64,000 nt of DNA from Berghia stephanieae (lineage: Eukaryota; Mollusca; Gastropoda; Nudibranchia; Aeolidiidae), in NCBI GenBank assembly GCA_034508935.3, contig CM067450.1:421899-485898 (forward strand). Reading direction: 5' to 3'. This document shows, one piece after another, positions 31,324-39,917 of this stretch. The notes beneath the pieces are model-generated. The model saw only the letters and a list, made by a program, of their open reading frames with translations. It did no database searches and had not been told where the DNA came from. Within the stretch, counting starts at the first letter, position 1; each line of letters begins with the position of its first letter. The position numbers and the translations under genes were made by a program.

Positions 31324-34300
31324 AACGGACTATTGTTTTGTCCTCACCATTTCTGTTGTGAAAAAATCCATCAAAAATGACAAAATTGTTGACCTGGGGA
31401 ATCTGGGCGTGCAGGTTGTAATGTTTTTTTAGGAAAGACAAGAATTTGGGTGAAGGACGATCGACGGCCATCTGTTTGACTGGAATGTTCTCAGTCTGGG
31501 GGAAAGGAAGGATATAAATTATATAGACAAAGATAGGGAAGGATGATGATGATGATGGTGATGATGATGACGGTGATGATGATGATGGTGATGATGATTA
31601 TGATGATGGTGATGACGAGGAAGAAGTAAAATCAACTTACAGCCAGCATGAAATCAAAGAGTTTTCTACCACAACCCATCCTTTGCCTCGACTCGTGTAC
31701 GTAGAAGTCCAAAACACACAAGGGGTCTAACTCATGCTGCTTTTTGGTGACGTCATACACAAACAATTTCTTGGTTCCCACTTTCAAGATGCCGATGACA
31801 GAGTTCTTCTCCCTGAGATGCACAAGACAAACAGACATTCCCAACAACATGATCATAGTTTAAGTTGAACATAGAACAATTAAATATTGTGAGAGATTTT
31901 ATAAATTGAATCATGGTCATTTATAAAGTGCATTGCCACAGATTTACCATGTTCTATGCACTTTATGATGTATTTTTTATTCTCCAAGCAAGCTATATGG
32001 ACCCAGATGTCCATATCATACAGTACAAATCACTTGTAAGACATCTTTATTGTACACTAAATTCTCACAATATCAGTGACTCCCTATTAGCCAGGTTCTC
32101 ATTCACAACTGAGTCGAGCCAGGTAACGTCTGTAAAAAAAAATAGACTTACCAAGAACACTAGTGCTTAGGCCACTGGGACCTCCCCCCCCCCCCCCCCC
32201 CCCCTTTGGGAGTTTATGCCACTATGTTTTTCAAATAATAGAACTTATTGGCCATACAAATTCCACTGTTACCGTAAAAATAAGTGTCATTTAAGAGAGT
32301 TATGGCCCTTTGAAAAAAGTGAGTTGTGTCCCCTTGCAAAAAAGAGAAACATTTCTTTCAAAGGCTCTGGAGACTACAATATTAATTCAAATATATGCAA
32401 ATTGGGTATCAAACTGAAGGAAATTGAATATAGATACTATCAAACTATGTGCACAAGCTTTAAATTTGTAAATATTATATAGATTCACAGAAAGTTGAAA
32501 CAATTTGTCAGTAATCTCATGAAGTGTCTTAGCTAAACTTATGGGCTATTTCAGTGTTTTACACAAAAATTATTTTAAATATGGCCAAAAACAGCATGTT
32601 CATTAAAAATGTAGCACTGAAGAAAGCTATGGCCCAAGCCTCAACAACAACCTTCATATTTCTACGTCACAGGAAAAACTAAAAGTGTACGCAACCCTTA
32701 AATTTTTCTCCACTTTGTGGGATGCCAAATTCATCATAATTTTCATTCTTTTTAAACATGGTATTGATGTCCAGTTGTCACATTTAAAAGTAAGTTGAAG
32801 GTGTGGTAAAAACAATAGATATATCATGAAAAAAGACTAATTTGTTCACAACCCAAGTGAAGCATCATTACCGAAGACTTTTGAACGAAATCGCATTGTT
32901 ATATTATGAAGAATAATTGATACTCAAAAGGGATTCTTGATTCAAGATGCAGTAAGTACATAAAAACAATATCCTTATGTGTTTTGCAAACATGCTTTAC
33001 TCCTTAACAGTTTGCACTGCTCACCAATTTATTACATATCCTCATCATCAGTAGCAAAATCCTCTTCGTCCTCTGAAGTGTCGTCAAGGAAATCACTGTC
33101 AAAGCTATCACTACCATCCTCGGCATATGTATCTTCGTCAGTACTGGTGCAGCTTTCTTCATACACAATTTCCTGCAACTCATCTGGAATGAAAGCATCT
33201 TTGAACCACTGTACTTCCAATTCATTTGCAGAATTTCTCTGCCAACCGTTATCCTCTGGTTTTGGAATGCTAGGATTCTGGCACACTGCATTCGTCCAAA
33301 TGAGAGTTTGAAAGTTGGCTCTTGATATGTGCAGTGACAATACTTGACTACAAGGAGGCATCTGACACAGATCAATTCCACCACTGCATGAGATGGTACC
33401 TTTCTTTCCTTTGAAACGCTGGCGAACTATGTCATACCTCACTTTGTTGACACTTGTGCATGAGGTTTTGCCATACAGCTTGCACACAAATGACTCTAAC
33501 ATGAGACAGTCATTACTCGAAACAGCTGCTGATGTTCCAAATCTGGAGAACAGAATTCTAAGATCTTCCTCCTTTTGAAGAAATTTTAGAGCTTTCAGCT
33601 TTCCTTGCCCAGCAAAGCAACTTGTTGTGTCACAGCCTGTGAATGCATGGACACCAAGTAATGCATCACACATCTGTTTAGACAAAGTCCATGCTATCTG
33701 AGAGACATTGATTTGTCGCCTGTTGTTGCCACAGCCAGTATCAAAAATCAGGGTCTTTCCAATTGTCTCTGAGAATGAAAGGAGAAGTAAGAAGACATCC
33801 GTGTCTGGTGATCTGACAACAATTGTTTCACAGTTTGGTTGGCGGGAAGCATATTGATAGTGCAGTATAATTCGTGTGTCTGCCTCTTCCTGTGATGAGT
33901 AGAGATCTAGACAAGGTACAGCTGTGGTAAATTCATCCGTGTCACTGTAAAGTAAGGTGCATCTCTCTTCACAGACAAAGAAGATTTCCCTGTTTCTCAG
34001 TTTCTTTGCATATTCGTTACTTTCCCATTCCTTGAGGAGAAACCTGATGAGGGATCTTTTGTTATCAATGCAGCTGAGAAATGATTTCCAACGTCTGGGC
34101 ACTGTTGTTGCAGATCCTCTTAACCAGTATGCATTATCTTCAGAAGATCCTCTCCTCAATTTCTCACAACCTTTGATTGAATCTTCTATGTAAGTATCAG
34201 TCACAAAGTGTACACAAGCTGCTTGTGGTAAGGAGGAAAATGTAAGTTTGGCTACTTCACCAAATGTATTTGGGATTGCTGACAGAGTTTGTAACAGTGC

Positions 34301-37300
34301 ATTGCCATCAACAATGTAAACGGTGTTTGTTTTTTTTTTTTGCATAATCCTTGAACATTAATGAATTGTCAGGCGTGAGCTTGTGCAACAGAGTTGCTTT
34401 GTTGGTCTTCAGAGGTAAACCATCTGATGAAGCCAGCGACCATGGATTAGGTGTTAGAGGATATTGAAGAACTTTTTGAAGATCAACACTGTGCTCTTGG
34501 GACAAAACAAGAAGCTGGCCAAATAAATTTCTTTGTGCCTTGATTTTGACCACGTTCATGTCTTTTTTCACTGTTACCACTTTCCTCAATGATGCAAATG
34601 TCTTGGTCTTGTTTCTTTCTAATGGCTTGTGAAATTCTACAGTCTTTTCCTTCAGTCTGTTTTCAACAAAACTTTCAAACAATCTTTTTCCTGTTTTTTT
34701 CCACGGCTAGCAGGTCATCAGCAACATCCTCTTGCACTTTCATTCCTGAAGCTAGACTGACCAGACCATCTTCAACTTCAAAGGGATTGATAAATGCTGA
34801 AAATGCCTGGAGGATCTTTTGCACTCGCTTTTCACTTTGTCTTTTTTCTGCAAGGCTCAATTCTTTGTGGGTGTCTATATCCATACAGTTGTTGTTGCTG
34901 ATCATTCTTTGGGTTGCTGATACATATTCTGCTCGATTGTGTCTTGTTCCACTCCAACGGTAATAGCTTGGAAGACTCTTGCTGAACCCAACAATACCTC
35001 CTTTTGTCTTTGCATGTTTGTTTATTGTTTGTTCAATGGTCATATCAACTGCTATTCTTCCAGCAGGCGTCCTTGATCTGGAGACACTAAATCCATTATC
35101 TTGTAACATTTCTTCTGCCCCTGGGTGGGAATGAATCAGGTTGGCTAGTGACACAAAATATACACTGAGATACTTGGCATAATTGTGGTGATTCATGGTA
35201 AAAAGCAGTGGGCACAGTTCTTTTAAACAAGATATATGAAGAAGAAAGTTGTTTGTCTTTGTAGCTCGCAGAAACTGGAGGAGAAGCCAAACTCTGTTCA
35301 TGTATTGGATCCAGTATTGTGCAGTTTTTCCGTACTTTCCTGAGCGGACACTCTCTTTGAAGGCTTCATACTGGGAAAATAACTCAGCATACACAGTTGA
35401 CTGGAGAATTTTATTAGCTGTATGGCTTGAAATTCCTTCGGTGAATTCCTTTATGTAAGACATGAGGTCTTTACTGAGTTTTGAATCCGTGTCCTGCTCA
35501 AATTTTGCAAGCAGAAGCCTCTCTAGAGCCTCCAAAACAGACACATGCACTCGTATAGCCCTGTTGTAGTTCTTTCCACTCATAACCCTATCCATAGAAC
35601 CATGTGCACATATCCCTGCTTCAGTCACAATTTCTTCAAAACCAGATCCACTTTGGAGCTTTCCCAGGGCACCAAGATATGACATTATGGTGTGAAAGAC
35701 ACCCAGGTGAATAATGACTGTTTTGTAAAGCTGTGGGTTTTGCCAGACAATATCGTAAGCTTTCTTTGCTACAGCAAGGTCAAATGTTACAAATGTATAT
35801 GGCTGACCAAGCTCTTACACCAAAGGATACACTTTCAGAAATATGTGTTATATGCCCATTAATCATGCCTGAATTGTGCTAGTACAAAATTCCTCTTGTT
35901 TATTTATCACTGAAAGGAAGCAAATACACTGTAATATATATTTTTTTCATATTATAGAGAAAATGGCTATCAAATATTTTAAAACCCTATATAGCTTTGT
36001 AAAATATTTTATGATATGAGGCAAAAAGTGAGAAATGACAATAAAATTCCACTATTTATTGCATTTGAAGCAATTTTAGGGTGATAAACAATCATTTTAT
36101 GGACAAAAATGAGTTCACGAAAAATTGCACCCGATGACCTTTCAAGGGCCATAACTCCTGTAAATGATACTTGAAAAAACTGTAACACCCGGATTAATTT
36201 GTGTTATATGTCCCTGAAGCATGCCTGAATTGTGCTAGTGCAAAATCCCTCTTGTTTATTCATCCTGAAGGGAAACAAGTACACTGTAATATATTTTTTT
36301 TTCAAATTATAGAGAAAATGGCTATCAAAGATTTAAAAACGCTATATGGCTTTGTAAAATATTTTATGATATGAGGTAAAAAATGAGAAATTACAATAAA
36401 ATTCCATTATTGATTGTATGTGAAACAATTTTAAGGTGATAAACAACCATTTTATGCACAAAAACGATTTCACAAAAAACTGCACCTAATGACCTTTCAA
36501 GGGCCGTAACTCTCGTAAATGACACTTGAAAAAACGGTAACACCCGGATTAATACTCAAGATATATTGCTGTTTCAGAAAAACCATGTGGCGAAAACTCC
36601 CCCAGGGGGGGGGGGGGGGGGGGGGAGGGTTTCGCCCACTGGCCCATGCACTAACAATGCAAAGGTCAGAATCTTAAAATGATTCTCACCCATCCAGAAA
36701 CTGACCATTGTCAACATACCTTGGTTTTGTTACAAGACAAGACATAAAAATACTGAGCTGCTGATGTAAAAATTTACTCACACCAAACAAGAAACAAGAA
36801 ACAAGAAATCGGGGTCCTGAAAGCTCAGTTGGTAAAGCAGTCGCTTCACACACAAAGGGACTGAGATCTGAAATCAACCCTGGGTAAAGTAGTCGCTTCA
36901 CACACAAAGGTCTGAAATCAACCCTGGGTAAAGCAGTCGCTTCACACACAAAGGTCTGAAATTAACCCTGGGTTAATTTGACATCTTTTTCATGTCCCTC
37001 CCTATGCACAGCAGTGATTGGGTAGCTGGGTCTGTTAGATCTGGTGGAAAGTACTTTGTGAAAGTCAAGTATCCTATCCAAAAGGGAGCAAGCAATAGAT
37101 ATTTTCCATTTCACGCTATAGAAAAAGGATAAAATCTGTCTCCATGGGCTCAATGGTTGTGAAGGGCTATGAAATGGTTGTGAAGGGCTATGAAATGATT
37201 GTGAAGGGCTATGAAATGGTTGTGAAGGGCTATGAAATGGTTGTGAAGGGCTATGAAATGATTGTGAAGGGCTATGAAATGATTGTGAAGGGCTATGAAA

Positions 37301-39051
37301 TGGTTGTGAAGGGCTATGAAATGATTGTGAAGGGCTATGAAATGGTTGTGAAGGGCTATGAAATGGTTGTGAAGGGCTATGAAATTATTGTGAAGGGCTA
37401 TGAAATGGTTGTGAAGGGCTATGAAATGATTGTGAAGGGCTATGAAATGATTGTGAAGGGCTATGAAATGGTTGGGAAGGGCTATGAAATGGTTGTGAAG
37501 GGCTATGAAATGGTTGTGAAGGGCTATGAAATGGTTGTGAAGGGCTATGAAATGGTTGTGAAGGGCTATGAAATGATTGTGAAGGGCTATGAAATGGTTT
37601 ATGAAGGGCTATGAAATGGTTGTGATAAGCTATGAAATGATTGTGAAGGGCTATGAAATGGTTGTGAAGGGCTATGAAAGAAGAAATGAAGGCCATGCTT
37701 ACCCTGTCACATCCTTCATGACATAGAGATGGTGGTTAGAGTTCTCCAGCTTGGACCCGGTGGTGATTGTACCTGGCAACCTCTGGGCCTGAAATCGAAA
37801 TGGGAATTGGGTGAAACAAAACTCTGAGTCATCCTGACATACATGCACCTATTTGCAGGTCTGATCACTAAACACAATTATGGGCTTGATTTCACAGTAT
37901 TGTCATGGACAATATTTTGCATTGGTTTGAGACTGTTTCAATTTAACAACAAAAAGTCCAGAACAATTTGGATTATCAGACCTGTAGAATACATACACGT
38001 CAATCCCTGCCAATTTTCAGTCCAAATTATTTTTTAGTGTAAAAAGTACTATGTACAAAAAAAGAGTTCCCAATGATGACAGTCAAAAGAAACAGAATGA
38101 TTGTAACAGCTTCAAATAAGAACAAAATCAAATCATTAACACTCAATGTCAAAAGGCTTTTTCAGTCAATAACAAAAACAAGACAACTGTAGTTTTGATT
38201 CAATTGATCAGAATCTATCTATACTGGGCAGTAAAAAGTTATAAACAAAAATGAATATGACAGCTTTAAAAAAGAACAAAACACCAAATACAGAACGTTT
38301 TGGGCTCAAAAAGCCCTCTTCAGCCAACATTGTTTTTTTGTTGTTGGCTGAAGAGTTCCTCCGCTGCTGTTCAAACCTAAAAATCGGACCCTTAAAAAGG
38401 CAAGTGTGTTTATCACTAAAATGTTATTTATATATACATGCTAATAGACAAGCAGAGGAATTACTTTAGCAGAGGCATCGCCCATCTTGTCCACGATTTC
38501 AAAGAGCATCTTTTTGAGTTCCTGATAGCCATACCTGTTGAGTAGAGAAGAAAAGCAGATGTTATGGTAACAATCTCGGCAAAAATTTAGTAAGAAAGAA
38601 AAATACATTAAGAGAGGGGTTTTTACCAGTCATTCTCATGCATAAACATGCCACTATATATTGACAAATTGAATGAATAAAATACAAATTGAAATAATGC
38701 TAGTGCGAGGAGCTTTCGGAAGGCCTCCCACTCCCAGAGCTAGCGCGAGGAACTTTCGGAAGGCCTCCCACTCCCAGAGATTGTCATATAATGTTGGATG
38801 AAGCTCGTTCATTATGAATATATAATATAAATGACTAGTGCCACCGGCAGAACATTTTTTTTTTAAAACTAGCTGAATACATTGGGTCTAAATCGTGGAT
38901 TACTTAATTATTTCGATATCTTATTATTTTTTTTTTTTTTTGGCGTGTTTTTTTACCTGTCTTGGCCGTATTGACGACAGACTTGAAGTTTGTTGTCTAC
39001 TGTAGTAATCTCTTCAGGCAACAGCTTACTTATTTGAAAAGAAAAATTCAT
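22399..39051 (-). CDS. ATAT1: Alpha-tubulin N-acetyltransferase 1 (nine exons)
   Basis: Nine exons with GT-AG boundaries join on the minus strand: 39051-38957, 38534-38465, 37788-37703, 31812-31641, 31495-31348, 29585-29508, 29049-28291, 23478-23367 and 22615-22399. They total 1737 bp, exactly 578 codons plus stop. Residues 1-190 form the alpha-TAT acetyltransferase fold. The start [19 protein letters not shown] aligns with the vertebrate N-terminus; [28 protein letters not shown] and [20 protein letters not shown] are near-identical to known ATAT1. Cys116 and Asp153 correspond to human catalytic Cys120 and Asp157. The C-terminal 380 residues are Ser/Asn/Pro-rich and disordered, as in other family members. 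The enzyme acetylates Lys40 of alpha-tubulin in the microtubule lumen using acetyl-CoA. It is head-to-head with GNL1. Identification is secure; exons 7-9 are less conserved but phase-consistent. Confidence 0.95.
22686..22875. repeat. 21-bp minisatellite made from a SINE head
   Basis: About nine copies of GTGTACGACACTCACATTCA plus T. The word GTATGACACTC is part of the tRNA-like head of the SINE that starts immediately after, at 22870, so the array seems to have grown from that SINE. Confidence 0.9.
22868..23135 (+). mobile_element. tRNA-derived SINE copy
   Basis: Head GTACGACACTCGACTTGGAA, then TTGAGTACTTAGAAAAGGC, TCTGTTCAAATAGAA and the tail CACATTCAGTGGATAATTTG. It lies in ATAT1 intron 8, antisense to the gene. 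Confidence 0.8.
23160..23335 (+). repeat. Tail fragment of the composite dispersed element
   Basis: It ends TGACCTTAACGTGTTGCAAA then ACAAACTCCTCAAAATGAAC, matching the 3' end of the 14885-15777 element. Confidence 0.5.
23367..23478 (-). CDS. ATAT1: ATAT1 exon 8
   Basis: Acceptor tatatcaag|ACCCC and donor ATCAGA|gtgagt. It encodes [20 protein letters not shown] and [16 protein letters not shown], a conserved-looking block in the C-terminal tail. It is phase 2 at its donor. Confidence 0.88.
23612..23920 (+). mobile_element. tRNA-derived SINE copy with tail duplication
   Basis: Head GTGTGTGGCTAGGTGATCTG, B box GTTTGAGTCC, tail TTTAGTGGATAATGCACTAT. The TTTAGCTGTCGGCTAG segment is present twice near the 3' end. 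Confidence 0.82.
24220..24300. repeat. Short direct duplication
   Basis: GGTCCCAGGTTTGACAAT occurs twice, separated by a few bases. Confidence 0.7.
24487..24755 (+). mobile_element. tRNA-derived SINE copy
   Basis: Head CTCTGTGGTCTTGTCATGTG, TTGGAGTCCTTGAAAAAC, and tail GTTTAGTGGATACTGCGCTA. Confidence 0.8.
24941..25785. repeat. 76-bp satellite, 11 copies
   Basis: The unit AAGGCTGAAGAAAGGAACGA ... AACTAATGATGTAAAAA ... CTAGTCAACAAAACAAAAGA is nearly invariant: about five single-base or single-indel differences in 840 bp. This implies very recent amplification. Its head GGCTGAAGAA...GAAAC resembles the dispersed element at 8515-8785. It lies in ATAT1 intron 7. Confidence 0.95.
26005..26445. 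repeat. (AAC)n-rich low-complexity block
   Basis: Triplets AAC, AAT and GGC mix with a recurring phrase AACAACATTGGCAAAGACAA. The long Leu/Val and Thr/Asn frames on both strands reflect triplet periodicity, not genes. Confidence 0.9.
26518..26550. repeat. (GT)n microsatellite
   Basis: Short GT/GC alternation. Confidence 0.9.
27150..27905. repeat. 34-bp minisatellite, more than 20 variable copies
   Basis: The unit is based on TATTATTGTATGTTATGGTT followed by GTGTATTAGAGT. Length variants of 28-36 bp occur through loss of GAGT or of a TTA. It lies in ATAT1 intron 7. Confidence 0.93.
28058..28250. repeat. 68-bp tandem repeat beside the ATAT1 exon 7 donor
   Basis: Three copies of TCTACATGATTGACAAGCAT ... 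TCAATTCCCCATCCCAA. It starts about 40 bp inside intron 7. Without splicing, translation would run through it for some 60 codons before a stop. Confidence 0.9.
28291..29049 (-). CDS. ATAT1: ATAT1 exon 7 (disordered tail)
   Basis: Acceptor ctccacag|GTAGAAA, donor GGACGA|gtaaga. It encodes residues 217-469, rich in Ser, Asn, Pro and Gln with repeated ATPP motifs ([19 protein letters not shown]). The long open frame and phase match at both ends support it. Confidence 0.9.
29185..29275 (+). repeat. tRNA-like SINE fragment
   Basis: GGTGGCTGAGTAGATAAGGC followed by GTTCCCAGTTCATGCCCC resembles A and B boxes of a tRNA-derived head. The acceptor stem does not pair convincingly, so it is not a tRNA gene. 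Confidence 0.4.
29508..29585 (-). CDS. ATAT1: ATAT1 exon 6
   Basis: Acceptor tttctag|ACAAGAG, donor ATTCTG|gtgagt. It encodes [20 protein letters not shown] then RSRPNS, the start of the tail. Confidence 0.88.
29780..30950 (-). mobile_element. LINE ORF2 3'-terminal fragment split by a minisatellite
   Basis: Minus-strand translation of about 30940-30770 gives [20 protein letters not shown] then [20 protein letters not shown], the conserved C-terminal end of CR1/L2-type ORF2. After the array, 30026-29790 continues with a C-terminal stretch ([14 protein letters not shown]). The fragment is 5'-truncated, antisense-oriented to the plus strand and lies in ATAT1 intron 5. Confidence 0.7.
30026..30785. 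repeat. 47-bp minisatellite, 16 copies, inside a LINE
   Basis: The unit is TTTGATATCAATGGCATTAG, GTCCTGTGGTGCTAAGCCAT, GAATACA. The first unit on the minus strand encodes [16 protein letters not shown] of the LINE. Since 47 is not a multiple of three, the amplification destroyed the frame. Confidence 0.95.
30950..31055 (+). repeat. Dispersed CTGAAGA/GAAAC element fragment
   Basis: TTGTTGTTGGCCGACCGAAG, then TTGCCCAAAACGTTCTGTGT and AATTCATTTTTGTATATTAC. Confidence 0.55.
31071..31322. repeat. (GA)n microsatellite, about 250 bp
   Basis: Long GA run with a few AGA/TAGA interruptions, 25 bp from the ATAT1 exon 5 donor. Confidence 0.95.
31348..31495 (-). CDS. ATAT1: ATAT1 exon 5 (end of catalytic domain)
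   Basis: Acceptor tcccccag|ACTGAG, donor AAATG|gtgagg. It contains Asp153 in MAVDRPSPK and the strand [10 protein letters not shown]-like [14 protein letters not shown], hallmark of the alpha-TAT domain. Confidence 0.97.
31538..31625. repeat. (GAT)n microsatellite
   Basis: GATGATGGTGATGATGAC triplets, ending next to the ATAT1 exon 4 donor at 31641. Confidence 0.93.
31641..31812 (-). CDS. ATAT1: ATAT1 exon 4 (acetyl-CoA binding core)
   Basis: Acceptor gcatctcag|GGAGAA, donor CTGGCT|gtaagt. It encodes [40 protein letters not shown] and KLFDFMLA; the R-x-x-G-x-G/C turn follows strand 4 of the GNAT-like fold. Cys116 is here. Confidence 0.98.
33032..34682 (-). pseudogene. XPG/FEN-like nuclease part of the same transposon (frameshifted)
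   Basis: Two overlapping frames (34682-34308 and 34345-33032) carry on from the transposase part. The second holds the acidic motifs of the XPG/PIN-like fold in order: [36 protein letters not shown] and [18 protein letters not shown], which match the N-terminal Asp, the EAEAQ-like block, the DxD-like block and the GCD block of FEN1/XPG. The C-terminus is acidic ([20 protein letters not shown]). Frame changes occur at a T-run near 34694-34701 and at a poly-T of 12 at about 34329-34340. Both are homopolymers, so they may be sequencing errors instead of real lesions. Confidence 0.7.
34675..35812 (-). CDS. Transposase-like part of the XPG-bearing DNA transposon
   Basis: The open frame runs from a probable acceptor near 35812 (gtaagag|CTTGGTCAG) through [40 protein letters not shown] and [20 protein letters not shown] to [20 protein letters not shown] and [19 protein letters not shown]. 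The order Asp in TFD, then the GxFH block, then the TIEQ glutamate fits a DDE-type transposase; these positions are my inference. It is similar to a large, widely repeated group of uncharacterised proteins in cnidarian, mollusc and fish genomes. The frame ends at KNRKKIV, next to a T-run at 34694, where a shift leads into the following segment. The upstream exon(s) are not found. Confidence 0.7.
35830..36560. repeat. About 360-bp direct duplication in the transposon end
   Basis: The segment with ATGCCTGAATTGTGCTAGTA, CTGTAATATATTTTTTTC and GACCTTTCAAGGGCC occurs twice (about 35840-36180 and 36195-36550) at roughly 88-90 percent identity. It suggests old subterminal repeats. Confidence 0.8.
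36810..36975 (+). repeat. tRNA-like SINE head with internal tandem repeat
   Basis: GGTCCTGAAAGCTCAGTTGG then TAAAGCAGTCGCTTCACACA resembles a tRNA A-box half. The TAAAG(C/T)AGTCGCTTCACACA...CAACCCTGGG segment is repeated three times. Confidence 0.55.
37144..37680. repeat. 21-bp minisatellite, about 25 copies, beside ATAT1 exon 3
   Basis: The unit is ATGGTTGTGAAGGGCTATGA plus A. Because 21 is a multiple of three, a 156-codon plus-strand frame repeats MVVKGYE. There is no supporting promoter, homolog or splice context for it. The array starts 22 bp inside ATAT1 intron 3. Confidence 0.95.
37703..37788 (-). CDS. ATAT1: ATAT1 exon 3
   Basis: Acceptor gatttcag|GCCCAG, donor GACAGG|gtaagc. It encodes [20 protein letters not shown] and LYVMKDVTG, aligning to the substrate-side loop and second strand of the domain. 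Confidence 0.95.
37843..38001. mobile_element. Palindromic MITE, copy 5
   Basis: Left end ATGCACCTATTTGCAGGTCT, right end ATTATCAGACCTGTAGAATA then ACACGTCAAT. It lies in ATAT1 intron 2. Confidence 0.8.
38040..38360 (-). repeat. Dispersed CTGAAGA/GAAAC element copies
   Basis: The stretch 38220-38350 reads, on the minus strand, TTGGCTGAAGAGGGC, TTTTTGAGCCCAAAACGTTC and the CAGCTTT...TTATAACTTTTT tail. The hairpin GGGCT/AGCCC is perfect in this copy. A weaker copy lies at 38040-38160. Confidence 0.6.
38465..38534 (-). CDS. ATAT1: ATAT1 exon 2
   Basis: Acceptor ctcaacag|GTATGG, donor GCTAAA|gtaatt. It encodes [20 protein letters not shown] then ASAK, matching the helix that precedes ASAKAQ in vertebrate ATAT1. 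Confidence 0.95.
38695..38785. repeat. Short tandem duplication
   Basis: CTAGTGCGAGGAGCTTTCGG plus AAGGCCTCCCACTCCCAGAG occurs twice, about 44 bp apart. Confidence 0.85.
38957..39051 (-). CDS. ATAT1: ATAT1 exon 1 with start codon
   Basis: ATG at 39051-39049, donor AGACAG|gtaaaa. It encodes [20 protein letters not shown] then [11 protein letters not shown], which lines up with the vertebrate N-terminus [20 protein letters not shown]. This is why the start is assigned here. Confidence 0.95.
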
Positions 39052-39917
39052 TTTCTAAATTCGAAACGAAATGATAATTGTCATATTCCCACTATTTGCA
39101 GTTGCTGATGCTGAACTTAATTCTCACAGCATTTGTCAATTTTTTCCATAGATACCAAACCAAAATCAGTCGCCATGTTTACTTCTCTAAGGCAAACATT
39201 GTAGTATCGAGGCAAAGAAAATTGTCTCTTAGGACATCATAAACAACAACATTCGGTAAAATCTGAAATCTTTTATCAAAATTATTCTTAAACAAGTGAA
39301 AATTTGAAATCATAATATTTTCATTGACAACGAAAACAGGTTCTACCCCTTGACATGTTTTTCTTGTGCATTTGCTGCGGTTCAAGTCAATATTATCTCG
39401 ACTAGCAAGTTGCAGGGTTGCCAGTTTGGCATTTTAAATGCCAGATTCCAAAAATCTGGCATTTTTGAAAACCGTTTGGCATTAGAAAAATCATTTGGCA
39501 TTTGGCATTTTCATTTGGCATTTTCTTTTCTTGTATATTATACTTCAAATGACACCTTTTCTTAATAAAAAAATTACCCCAACAGGAAATTTAGTATAAT
39601 TCAAAAAAAAAAGAAAAAAAAAAAGAAAAGAAAACACGCAAGCCACCAGGATATGATAGTAAATTGTCTATCAAAAGTGAGTAGTTTTCTTAGTGGGGGT
39701 GGGAGTCAACAGACTTTGGCATTTTTTTGAGTGTTTTGGCATTTTTTGAGTCTTCCCCTGGCATTTTGTTGAAAAATAATCTGGCAACCCTGGCAAGTTG
39801 ACTAATATAAGTTGACTTGGTTCTAAGAACTGGGAACCTCAGGGCAGAGCACATGCCGTGAGTTGGTTCTTGGGAAGCTAATTTTCACAATTCGTAAGGT
39901 TTAACGCTTGAAACATT
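39052..39917. promoter_or_regulatory. Shared upstream region between ATAT1 and GNL1
   Basis: The two start codons are 866 bp apart on opposite strands, so this interval must hold both promoters. A 380-bp MITE occupies nearly half; about 480 bp of older sequence remains. No TATA box is evident on either side. Confidence 0.7.
39413..39792. mobile_element. Non-autonomous hAT element (MITE)
   Basis: The terminal inverted repeats are perfect over 12 bp: CAGGGTTGCCAG at the left, CTGGCAACCCTG at the right. The element is flanked by identical 8-bp target duplications GCAAGTTG (39405-39412 and 39793-39800). CAGGG ends and 8-bp duplications define the hAT superfamily. The interior repeats TTTGGCATTT many times and has no transposase. 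Confidence 0.93.

Larger units (their letters stand above)
32161..36653 (-). mobile_element. DNA transposon with XPG-like nuclease, probably AcademX-type
   Basis: A 4.49-kb unit in ATAT1 intron 3 is bounded by inverted ends. The left end reads TAGTGCTTAGGCCACTGGG, and the right end on the minus strand reads TAGTGCATGGGCCAGTGGG (16 of 19 matching). Both ends continue into a poly-C run of 20-25 and then CTTTGGGAGTTTATGCCAC or CTGGGGGAGTTTTCGCCAC. Inside, one strand encodes a transposase-like region followed by an XPG/FEN-like nuclease region. A 360-bp sequence is duplicated just inside the right end. Target-site duplication could not be resolved by eye. Nuclease content points to the AcademX group of the Academ superfamily, but the superfamily call is an inference. 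Confidence 0.75.

Noticed and set aside
32979-33311. Plus-strand Ser-rich frame
   Set aside because: Antisense shadow of the transposon nuclease C-terminal acidic region.
37144-37614. 156-codon frame repeating MVVKGYE
   Set aside because: The frame is open only because a 21-bp minisatellite is divisible by three. It lies in an intron and has no promoter, homolog or splice support.
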